Shown: positions 1 through 5,753 of the stretch, in pieces
Layout: each line of letters opens with the position of its first letter
Position numbering within the stretch: position 1 is the stretch's first letter
Assembly (NCBI GenBank): GCA_030639305.1
Contig: DAOWCY010000309.1
Location: 1 to 5,769 of the forward strand
DNA from: JAGLQA01 sp023135565
Lineage (GTDB): Bacteria; Acidobacteriota; Aminicenantia; UBA2199
DNA: 5,769 nucleotides
Reading direction: 5' to 3'
Notes under the pieces: generated by a model
Seen by the model: only the letters and a program-made list of their open reading frames with translations
What the model was told of the DNA's origin: nothing
The model's database searches: none
Made by a program: the position numbers and the translations under genes

Positions 1-1
1 C

Positions 2-1927
2 CTGGCAGGCACCATCGAAAGCCCGCTCTTCGATTCCTCGGTGGCCGTCTTTTTCGACTCCGCCGATCCCTCCAAAAGCCTGGTGGCAGGATCGCTGGGC
101 GACCTCACTTTGGCCGACGTACTTAGTACGCTCACCGGCGGCATCACACCTTCGGCAGTCGATGAACTGCTGGATAATTTCGCCATCCGCGGCACCCATA
201 ACTTTAAGATTCCCGACGAAACCGGCGAACTCTGGGACGCGCTGGAAAACCTCGACACAGCCAAAATTTCTTCCTCCCTTCGTGAACACGGGAAAGTCAG
301 TGTCCCCTCATCGATTACGCAAATTCTACTGGTTAAGGACAAACAAAATCCCAGGTGGTACCTCACCGACCTTACCCAAATGCGCCACTATCAACTGTGG
401 AAAAAAGGTGGCGATATAGAAGTCTCCCTGGCAGCCCAATTTTACTGCGCCCCACAGGCCACCAGTATCGGTTCCATTCAATTTCCACAGGGGTACTACC
501 TTAACGGCATGATCGAATACTACGGTCTTAAAGCCTCAGTCACCATCGAAATCAATACCAACAAAGGTATTTCCGCCCAGGCCCAGGTCGATCCCATCGT
601 ATTGTTCAACAAAAACTTCCTCTCCTTCACCGGGCACGACGGCAAAGGCGGGCCCACCCTTGATTTCTCCACCTTTAATCAACCCGACCGGCCCAGCCCG
701 GAACTTCGGCTGCCTCACTTCTGCCTCTCTGCAAGCACGAACATCCTGGGCCTGTCGGGCGAGGATGTTCTTGTGAGTATCACTAAAAAGGGTTTCCAAT
801 TTTCCTACACCCGCACCTTACCCGGGAACACCGAATACAGTTTCAACGCCGGCTTCGACAGCATTACCAATATGAGCGGCGGCGGCAGCGGCAAGATAGG
901 AATAAAGCAAAAATTGGACTTCGGCAAATTAGGCTCCACGAAAGTGGACCTCCAGGTCAGCGGGGACTTCTTGCTGTCACTAAAGGGGAAGATTGCCCGC
1001 GCCACCTTCCAGGGGGCGTTCCGGTTCCAGGGCCAGGATTTTTCCATAGCCAAATTCGACCTGCAAACAGACGCCTCGCCGCTTAAAGACTTCGTCGTGA
1101 TCCTGGCTAAGAAAGTCCTGGCTGAAATCCGGGCATTCCTGGCCGGTGCCGACCAATGGCTCAAGTGGGTCGATAAAGGGATAATGAAATTGGGGCAGGA
1201 GGCCAAAGAGGTGGGGGATGCATTGAAAAATGTCTATAAACTCTCATCCGACGCCATTGCCTCAAAGACAAAGGCAATACTCAAATACAACGCCACCCAG
1301 ACAGCCTGGGCGTTAAGCGGGGCCAAATACGCTGCCGGCACTGCGGTGAAATCCTTGAAGAACGCCGGTTACGCCGCTTACGACGCAGGCCAGGCGTTGA
1401 AAAACACCTTCAAGAGCGGCGTCGACGATGCGGCCAAACTGCTGAAATCCGCCGGTTTTAACGCGGAGCAGGTGGGCAGCGCCTTGAAAGGCACCTTCAC
1501 CAACGGCGCTTCAGCGGCTGCCAAAGCATTGAAAAATGCAGGTTTTAACGCCGACCAGGTGGGCAGCGCCCTGAAAGGCACCTTCACCGACAGCGCCGAA
1601 GCTGCCGGGGAAGCGCTCAAGGCCGCCGGTTACACCGCTGAACAAACGGCCAAAGTGATGAAGAACACCTACAACGCCTCGGCCAAAGCAGTCTCTTCCT
1701 ATATGAAAAAAGGCTACAATCTAAGCGGCAAGGCGGCTGAGGGAGTACTGAAAGGAGCGGGCTATTCTTCCTCCCAGGTCAACGATGCCTTGAAATCCGT
1801 GTTTAATTATTCGCCCCATGTTAAGGTGCCGCATGTCAAGCACGTCAAAGTGCCGCATGTGAAAGCGCATGTAAAAACGCATGTCAAAGCGCATGTCAAG
1901 CATTCAAAAAAACATTGGAAAATATAG
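2..1927 (+). CDS. Large beta-rich repeat protein with C-terminal His-x-Lys tail (5' partial), candidate radical SAM substrate
   Basis: The reading frame is open from the first bases, so the gene starts upstream. The GTG at 41 has no clear ribosome binding site and continues an open frame, so it is probably not the start. 641 residues are visible. Residues 1-370 or so look beta-rich, with alternating hydrophobic strands and Gly/Pro turns (for example DPIVLFN and GKGGPTLDFS). Residues 370-450 turn helical. Residues 455-601 hold 29-residue Ala-rich repeats built on AG[YF]-x6-ALK-x2-[FY]. Residues 605-640 are a basic tail with nine His-x-Lys units. Only two cysteines are visible, both in the beta-rich part, so thioether crosslinking of the tail is unlikely. 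The adjacent radical SAM/SPASM gene suggests the tail is a modification substrate; that is inference. The body family is not recognised with certainty. The tail could instead bind metal or polyanions. Confidence 0.85.
   Translation: MAGTIESPLFDSSVAVFFDSADPSKSLVAGSLGDLTLADVLSTLTGGITPSAVDELLDNFAIRGTHNFKIPDETGELWDALENLDTAKISSSLREHGKVSVPSSITQILLVKDKQNPRWYLTDLTQMRHYQLWKKGGDIEVSLAAQFYCAPQATSIGSIQFPQGYYLNGMIEYYGLKASVTIEINTNKGISAQAQVDPIVLFNKNFLSFTGHDGKGGPTLDFSTFNQPDRPSPELRLPHFCLSASTNILGLSGEDVLVSITKKGFQFSYTRTLPGNTEYSFNAGFDSITNMSGGGSGKIGIKQKLDFGKLGSTKVDLQVSGDFLLSLKGKIARATFQGAFRFQGQDFSIAKFDLQTDASPLKDFVVILAKKVLAEIRAFLAGADQWLKWVDKGIMKLGQEAKEVGDALKNVYKLSSDAIASKTKAILKYNATQTAWALSGAKYAAGTAVKSLKNAGYAAYDAGQALKNTFKSGVDDAAKLLKSAGFNAEQVGSALKGTFTNGASAAAKALKNAGFNADQVGSALKGTFTDSAEAAGEALKAAGYTAEQTAKVMKNTYNASAKAVSSYMKKGYNLSGKAAEGVLKGAGYSSSQVNDALKSVFNYSPHVKVPHVKHVKVPHVKAHVKTHVKAHVKHSKKHWKI
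1364..1804 (+). repeat. 29-residue helical repeats (four full copies plus a degenerate copy)
   Basis: Four consecutive 87-base units start at 1364, 1451, 1538 and 1625. Each encodes AG[YF]-x6-ALK/VMK-x2-[FY] followed by an Ala-rich stretch ending in LK or MK. A shortened unit of 15 residues (1712-1756) and a final half unit (1757-1804) follow. Units 2 and 3 are the most similar, with about 53 of their first 60 bases identical by eye, which points to a recent duplication. Each unit probably forms a pair of amphipathic helices, giving a spacer or recognition array directly before the His-x-Lys tail. Confidence 0.85.
1814..1921 (+). repeat. His-x-Lys tail array (candidate modified core)
   Basis: After the last helical repeat the protein reads as PHVK, VPHVK, HVK, VPHVK, AHVK, THVK, AHVK, HSK and KHWK, then Ile and stop. 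That makes seven HVK, one HSK and one HWK. Spacing is irregular in the first half (0 or 2 residues between units) and strictly 4-residue periodic in the AHVK/THVK/AHVK part. Synonymous codons differ between units (GTC, GTG, GTA, GTT; AAA, AAG), while His and Lys hold in all nine units and Val in seven. This hints at selection on the peptide rather than simple recent slippage. Confidence 0.9.
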
Positions 1928-1931
1928 TAAA

Positions 1932-1966
1932 AATGGTAATAACCCTCTAAGTAGTGGTTTACCATT
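1932..1966 (+). promoter_or_regulatory. Inverted repeat in the gap before the radical SAM gene
   Basis: AATGGTAA at 1932-1939 is perfectly complementary to TTACCATT at 1959-1966, with a 19-base loop. It begins five bases after the stop codon of the upstream gene and ends directly at the AGGG that probably serves as the ribosome binding site of the next gene. It could tune the ratio of substrate to enzyme by RNA processing or by affecting translation. The stem is A/T-rich and only eight pairs long, so it may be weak or accidental. Confidence 0.35.
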
Positions 1967-1970
1967 AGGG
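1967..1970 (+). promoter_or_regulatory. Probable ribosome binding site of the radical SAM gene
   Basis: AGGG lies nine bases before the ATG at 1980. It is a modest Shine-Dalgarno match, but it supports 1980 as the start. An in-frame ATG further upstream at 1881 lies inside the His-x-Lys repeat DNA of the preceding gene and would add 33 residues unlike radical SAM N-termini. Confidence 0.5.
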
Positions 1971-1979
1971 AATAATCGC

Positions 1980-4178
1980 ATGAGTATCGAACTAAGACCG
2001 TTGGGTGTCGAGTGTAACCTGGGCTGCCAGTATTGCTATCAGAACATGCACCGGGATGCCGGGAACGGCACGACCGCCTACGATTTAGCAGCAATGAAAG
2101 CCGCCATCGAAGAGCAGGGGGGGCCTTTCCACCTGTTCGGCGGCGAGCCGCTGCTGATGAATGAGGACGACTTAGAAGAGATGTTTCGCTGGGGCTGCCG
2201 GAAATACGGGCAGAACTGCATCCAGACCAACGGGGCGCTCCTGGACGATAACCACATCCGCATGTTCAAGCAGTACGCGGTGGATGTCGGCCTCTCTATC
2301 GACGGGCCCGGGCCTTTAAACGACGTGCGCTGGGCCGGGACCTTAGAGAAAACCCGCCGGGCAACGGAAAAATCGCAGCAAGCTATCTCGCGTTTGCTGG
2401 CAGCCGGTATCGAACCCGGTATCATGATCCAGGTCACCCGGTGCAACTGCTCGGCCCAACGGCTGCCCCAAATGTATGACTGGGTGCGGGAACTGGACCG
2501 GCTGGGAATCTGTTCCATGCGGCTGCACATCCTGGAGATCGAGAACCATGCGGTGCGCCAAAAATACGGTTTGTCTATCGAAGAAAATGTGGAGATTCTT
2601 CTCAGCTTCTTTGAATTAGAAAAGGAGCTGAAGAATATGCGGTTCGATCTTTCCAGTGAAATGAAAGACCTGCTGCTGGCCAAAGACTCGGAAGCCTCCT
2701 GTATCTGGCGGGCCTGCGACCCCTATACCACCGATACCGTTAACGGTGTCGACGGTAATGGGAAGCGTCACAACTGCGGCCTGACCGACAAAGAGGGCAT
2801 AGATTTCCAAAAACCCGACAGCGCCGGTTTCGAGCGTTACATTGCCCTTTACCATACACCGCAAGAACATGGAGGCTGTAAAGACTGCCGTTTCTTTTTG
2901 GTTTGTAAAGGCCACTGCCCCGGCACGGCGATCGATCGGGATTGGCGCAATCGCACCGAATACTGCCAGGTCTGGAAACAACTCTTCACCCACCTGGAAG
3001 GCCAACTGGTAAAAAAGAAAAAGAAACCCATCACGCTGCACCGCAGACGAAAACAGTGGGGAAAAAAGATGCTCGACCTCTGGGCCTGCGGCGATGACCT
3101 GCTGCTGGAAACGGACCTGGAGGATTCCAACCGCACCGGCAGCGAGGCGGTCTCTCTCGAGCAGCATGAGTTCCTGCGCGTTACCTGGGTCAGCAGCGAT
3201 GCCCGGCAATTGTGGGAACCGCGGCTGGAACAGATCAAAGATGCCCTCGATGACTTGAAATATCCGCTCATCGCGGCGGGTATCCGGCCCCTAATCCTGG
3301 AACGAATCTACCCTTACCGATTGGCCGGGCTGCGCAGGAGGCTCAAGACCATGGCAGTTCCTCATGACGGCGCGCCGTCGCCCGGAGACGATGAGATTAA
3401 ACAAAAGTTTTTTGGGGGTCAAGGGGGCGATTTTACAAAAAAGCCCCCTTGCCGCCGGAGGCAAAGTGATTTCATGGCAGTGAAAGTTGTACCGCTGGAA
3501 ATGTCTGCCGGGGAGTTGTCGCGGTTCTTCTTAACGCCGTTCCCGGAAGATGACAGGCAGATTTTCATCCTAATAGGCAGCGGAGAACGAATCGACAAAG
3601 CCCTCACTGCATTGGCAAAAAACGATTGGACAGCCTTTCATGACCAATGTGGAACTCCTCGCTGCTGCAGCGAATCTCTGCGGGACCTGAAACAGGCAAA
3701 ATCCAGGGAACCTGCCTGGGCCATGGCCCAACAAACCGCCGGTCAAACAGCGCAGGAACGACTGTGCCATGTTCCATCCCAATGGCAAACCAACCCGGTT
3801 CTTTATCCCCTGGGCCTGGAACTGTTAAACCACTATCCCTGTCACGGGTCCTGCTGCGAATCGATGAAACAAAGCGAAGGGATCGCTGCTTTCGGCATAA
3901 AACAGGGGAAAAAGCGGGAAATCGAAATGCTGAAAAACATCCTGTCCTGGTCCATGTCCTGGTCGACTTTGCACGGCATTACAGAGATCAAAACACCGGT
4001 TTTCAAATTCATCACCAATGCCCAACCCACTGCCTCCAGGCACGAGGTGCGCTTCCACGGCGCCTCTTTCCCTGAAAAAGGGGCCCGGGGCCTTGGGTTT
4101 CCCTATCGGCAGCCATCGCGATTGTCCTTTTCGGAATCCGAAGGGTTCAAGCGGGGGCTGGAAAATCCGATTCATTGA
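1980..4178 (+). CDS. Radical SAM/SPASM peptide maturase fused to a Cys-Cys C-terminal domain
   Basis: 732 residues. The start at 1980 places the [4Fe-4S] motif C12-x3-C16-x2-C19 close to the N-terminus, as is usual for this class, followed by GGEP at 54-57. A full SPASM cysteine set is visible: C246-x14-G-x4-C266, then C300-x2-C303-x5-C309-x3-C313 and C329. This predicts two auxiliary clusters, as in enzymes that modify ribosomal peptides or proteins. A basic patch follows (about 345-363), then a helical linker. From about 500 to 715 there is an extra domain with CGTPRCC (557-563), W580, NHYPC (617-621), C625-C626 and an LHGITEIKTP segment. The usual SPASM maturase is 350-450 residues, so the extension is large. 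It looks intact and conserved in style, with no sign of frameshift, and may bind metal or substrate. The likely target is the His-x-Lys tail of the upstream protein. Family membership is firm; substrate and chemistry are inferred. Confidence 0.93.
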   Translation: MSIELRPLGVECNLGCQYCYQNMHRDAGNGTTAYDLAAMKAAIEEQGGPFHLFGGEPLLMNEDDLEEMFRWGCRKYGQNCIQTNGALLDDNHIRMFKQYAVDVGLSIDGPGPLNDVRWAGTLEKTRRATEKSQQAISRLLAAGIEPGIMIQVTRCNCSAQRLPQMYDWVRELDRLGICSMRLHILEIENHAVRQKYGLSIEENVEILLSFFELEKELKNMRFDLSSEMKDLLLAKDSEASCIWRACDPYTTDTVNGVDGNGKRHNCGLTDKEGIDFQKPDSAGFERYIALYHTPQEHGGCKDCRFFLVCKGHCPGTAIDRDWRNRTEYCQVWKQLFTHLEGQLVKKKKKPITLHRRRKQWGKKMLDLWACGDDLLLETDLEDSNRTGSEAVSLEQHEFLRVTWVSSDARQLWEPRLEQIKDALDDLKYPLIAAGIRPLILERIYPYRLAGLRRRLKTMAVPHDGAPSPGDDEIKQKFFGGQGGDFTKKPPCRRRQSDFMAVKVVPLEMSAGELSRFFLTPFPEDDRQIFILIGSGERIDKALTALAKNDWTAFHDQCGTPRCCSESLRDLKQAKSREPAWAMAQQTAGQTAQERLCHVPSQWQTNPVLYPLGLELLNHYPCHGSCCESMKQSEGIAAFGIKQGKKREIEMLKNILSWSMSWSTLHGITEIKTPVFKFITNAQPTASRHEVRFHGASFPEKGARGLGFPYRQPSRLSFSESEGFKRGLENPIH
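3401..3466 (+). repeat. Inverted-repeat element inserted in frame within the radical SAM gene
   Basis: CAAGGGGGC at 3420-3428 is perfectly complementary to GCCCCCTTG at 3443-3451, with a 14-base A/T-rich loop. A T/G run lies on the left (3408-3417) and GCCGCCGGAGGC on the right. The encoded stretch, around residues 475-495 (KFFGG to PPCRRRQ), reads like translated non-coding repeat and is unlike either neighbouring domain. It sits in the linker between the SPASM part and the C-terminal domain and keeps the frame. It resembles in principle the palindromic elements known to insert in frame in rickettsial genes. The outer boundaries are estimated. Confidence 0.55.
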
Positions 4179-4200
4179 CGATTTTCCATAAAAAATTTTG

Positions 4201-4232
4201 GCTTTTATCAGGGTAGTTGCTGCGATAAAAGC
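4201..4232 (+). terminator. Hairpin after the radical SAM gene, possible terminator
   Basis: GCTTTTATC (4201-4209) pairs perfectly with GATAAAAGC (4224-4232) over a 14-base loop, 22 bases after the stop codon. The sequence that follows is only moderately T-rich (TTGTTCTTTAA), so it is an imperfect intrinsic terminator. Its position fits the end of the substrate/maturase transcript. Confidence 0.45.
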
Positions 4233-4249
4233 AGGAGTTGTTCTTTAAC

Positions 4250-4271
4250 TTGTCAGCTTAGGGCTTGACAA
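4250..4271. promoter_or_regulatory. Dyad TTGTCA/TGACAA upstream of the exported protein gene
   Basis: TTGTCAGC (4250-4257) faces GCTTGACAA (4263-4271), complementary apart from a single bulged T, around a five-base centre. The right arm contains the TTGACA hexamer used in the putative promoter below. The dyad could therefore be an operator overlapping a -35 element, or simply an RNA hairpin. There is no direct evidence for a regulator. Confidence 0.3.
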
Positions 4272-4292
4272 ACGAAGCCAAGAATGTTTAAT
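4265..4292 (+). promoter_or_regulatory. Possible sigma-70-type promoter
   Basis: A consensus -35 hexamer TTGACA (4265-4270) is followed after 16 bases by TTTAAT (4287-4292), one mismatch from TATAAT. The predicted transcript would begin at about 4299, inside the Shine-Dalgarno sequence. Either the leader is extremely short or the true promoter is elsewhere. Confidence 0.3.
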
Positions 4293-4297
4293 ATGTT

Positions 4298-4303
4298 AGG
4301 AGG
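4298..4303 (+). promoter_or_regulatory. Strong ribosome binding site fixing the start at 4308
   Basis: A perfect AGGAGG lies four bases before the ATG at 4308. That ATG gives a protein beginning with Met-Lys-His-Lys and a hydrophobic signal peptide. The in-frame ATGs at 4284 and 4293 would place the Shine-Dalgarno sequence inside the coding region and spoil the signal peptide, so 4308 is preferred. Confidence 0.8.
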
Positions 4304-4307
4304 TAAC

Positions 4308-5381
4308 ATGAAGCATAAAATATTATATTGTTGTTTGTTTTTATTGGTTGTCCTGTCTTTTTCCGTAAGCGTCTATTCGCAAGATCCGCAGCCGGAACAA
4401 AATGAGACGGAGAAGAAGGATAAGCCTAAGGAGGTCAAACCCTGGTATGAAGGAGAAACGGTAAGAGCAGTACTCGGATATGAACAAACCGGCGCCAGTT
4501 CCGCTCAAAGCAGCCAGTTTTTCTTTGCCGATTTCTTTTTTAGCCACCCCTTTCCAATCCAGTTTAGTAAGCACAGGGGATACTTAGGGCCACGTTTTCG
4601 AATGTGGGGCAATGTAAGGTTAACCAGTGTCCCGCAGACTGTTAGAAGCAATATCACTGTCAGTGAGTTTGCCCGGAACTTCACCCAGGAAGCGGGAAAA
4701 TTAAAACTGAACGAGGTGGCACAGGCTGTCGGGATGCTGATAGGACTCGAATACCGGCTTCTTGACCTAAAATCTTTTTCCGGTAATTACAGCTATTCCC
4801 TCGGTTTAATTGCCGGTTTCGGCGCTATTACCCCCCTCAGCCCAAAGGAATCCATGGAGATTTTCCAGGTTTCGCAGGATCTGAAGGATAGATATAAAAC
4901 GAACTTTATTACCGGCGAAGATTACGATTATACCGGCAAAGAATATGCCGCTTTGGTAAATTCCAGGCGCAACCGGTTCTTCCGTCAATACTTCGCGGGA
5001 ATACGTTTCAAAACCTTTCTCAACCCCGACAAGCACGGCGGCAGGTCTCAATTCCCCACAATATTGGATATCACCTACGGTTTAAACGATTCGGTTACCG
5101 GTGGCAAGCTTAACGAGGGGGTCTTCAGGCTCGACTTTTTTCAGCCCTTGAAGATAAGCAGTGCGGTGACTATTTATCTTTTTGGCAATATGCAGTTATT
5201 GGCAAGCAAAACCCGTACCGAAGCACCCCTTATCCTGGCTCCCGCACCGGATGATGCGACCGTAACCGTGCCTGCCGGTAATGTGATAATCATCACGCCG
5301 CCTCCCATAAACAGTGAATACTATCGAATCGGCGTCGGTATCGATTTGACGGGAGTTTTAGCATCCTTCCGCAGGGATTAG
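4308..5381 (+). CDS. Exported protein, probable outer-membrane beta-barrel
   Basis: 357 residues. A Sec-type signal peptide is clear: KHK at positions 2-4, a hydrophobic core at about 5-20, and a likely cut near VYS-Q25. There is no lipobox. A charged Pro/Glu/Lys linker (about 25-45) leads to a domain rich in alternating aromatic and polar residues with many Gly, Tyr and Phe (for example FFFADFFF, GNYSYSLGLIAGFG, YYRIGVGIDLTG). These are typical of amphipathic strands in outer-membrane barrels, but the protein ends in Asp rather than the usual aromatic residue. The specific family is not recognised. Codon use appears more A/T-rich than in the two upstream genes. A hairpin and its own ribosome binding site separate it from the radical SAM gene, so a shared function is possible but unproven. 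Confidence 0.8.
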   Translation: MKHKILYCCLFLLVVLSFSVSVYSQDPQPEQNETEKKDKPKEVKPWYEGETVRAVLGYEQTGASSAQSSQFFFADFFFSHPFPIQFSKHRGYLGPRFRMWGNVRLTSVPQTVRSNITVSEFARNFTQEAGKLKLNEVAQAVGMLIGLEYRLLDLKSFSGNYSYSLGLIAGFGAITPLSPKESMEIFQVSQDLKDRYKTNFITGEDYDYTGKEYAALVNSRRNRFFRQYFAGIRFKTFLNPDKHGGRSQFPTILDITYGLNDSVTGGKLNEGVFRLDFFQPLKISSAVTIYLFGNMQLLASKTRTEAPLILAPAPDDATVTVPAGNVIIITPPPINSEYYRIGVGIDLTGVLASFRRD

Positions 5382-5457
5382 TAAGGCAATACGGTGCGTA
5401 GAAATGTAGAAGTATCATGTATTATGAGTAGAGGGGGGCGGTGATTTGAAATTTGGA

Positions 5458-5503
5458 TTTTTTCAGCCTGTAATCGGCTCCCCGCGCCGCGAGGTTGAAA
5501 AAA
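5458..5503. terminator. Hairpin with T- and A-tract arms, possible bidirectional terminator
   Basis: TTTTTTCAGCC (5458-5468) pairs with GGTTGAAAAAA (5493-5503), with one G-U wobble, around a 24-base GC-rich loop. Pairing can extend outward with further A-T and wobble pairs. It lies about 75 bases after the stop of the exported protein gene. T-rich sequence follows at 5515-5519. Confidence 0.4.
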
Positions 5504-5590
5504 TTTGAACAAAATTTTTGTTGCGCGATAATCGGGCGTGAACGGAAGATGAACTGCGTAGAGATCAACTTTTCCAAAACTGAATAGTAG

Positions 5591-5753
5591 CTTTCAGCCT
5601 TCAGCCGGGCTGCTCCGCAGCCCCTATAATTAAGCGTCCGTCCGCCAGTATAATTTCGATGAGTTTGGGACTAATGCCCGTTTGTTGAAGGCCGAAGGCT
5701 GTTCCGCTGATGGCCAAATGCTGAAAGCCGAATGCCGAAAGCTGAAGGCTGTA
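5591..5753. repeat. Heptamer repeat element (NGCYGAA) with inverted ends
   Basis: At 5719-5753 four heptamers follow each other without gaps (TGCTGAA, AGCCGAA, TGCCGAA, AGCTGAA), then a degenerate GGCTGTA. A shorter copy, GGCCGAA-GGCTG, lies at 5690-5701. The same heptamer appears on the minus strand at 5591-5606 (CTTTCAGCCTTCAGCC). The arrays therefore face each other across about 80-110 bases that include the GC hairpin. This is a short dispersed-repeat or REP-like architecture; its family is not known to me. Confidence 0.55.
5607..5623. repeat. Compact GC hairpin
   Basis: GGGCTGC (5607-5613) and GCAGCCC (5617-5623) form a perfect seven-pair stem with a three-base loop. No T-tract follows, so it is not a classical intrinsic terminator. 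It directly adjoins the left heptamer array and may belong to the same repeat element. Confidence 0.55.

Noticed and set aside
41..43. GTG at 41 as the start of the first gene
   Set aside because: The frame is open upstream to the window edge, there is no convincing Shine-Dalgarno sequence before it, and the preceding residues continue the same style of sequence.
805..1206. Minus-strand open frame of 133 codons
   Set aside because: It is antisense to the beta-rich protein, has no ribosome binding site that I can see, and its product is not protein-like.
1814..1921. Short regularly spaced DNA repeats that might suggest a CRISPR array or simple satellite
   Set aside because: The units are 9-15 bases, entirely coding, with synonymous variation and no spacers, so they represent a peptide repeat.
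1814..1924. Thioether (sactipeptide-type) or lanthionine chemistry for the tail
   Set aside because: The tail contains no cysteine, and no lanthionine synthetase gene is present in the window.
2078..2683. A 201-codon open frame on the minus strand
   Set aside because: It lies wholly inside the radical SAM gene, whose plus-strand frame carries diagnostic motifs. The minus-strand product is low-complexity Ser/Arg/Phe sequence with no recognisable domain.
3647..4075. A 142-codon plus-strand frame overlapping the C-terminal part of the radical SAM gene, suggesting a possible frameshift
   Set aside because: The main frame remains open and keeps patterned Cys and His motifs to its stop at 4178. 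The alternative product has no coherent domain.
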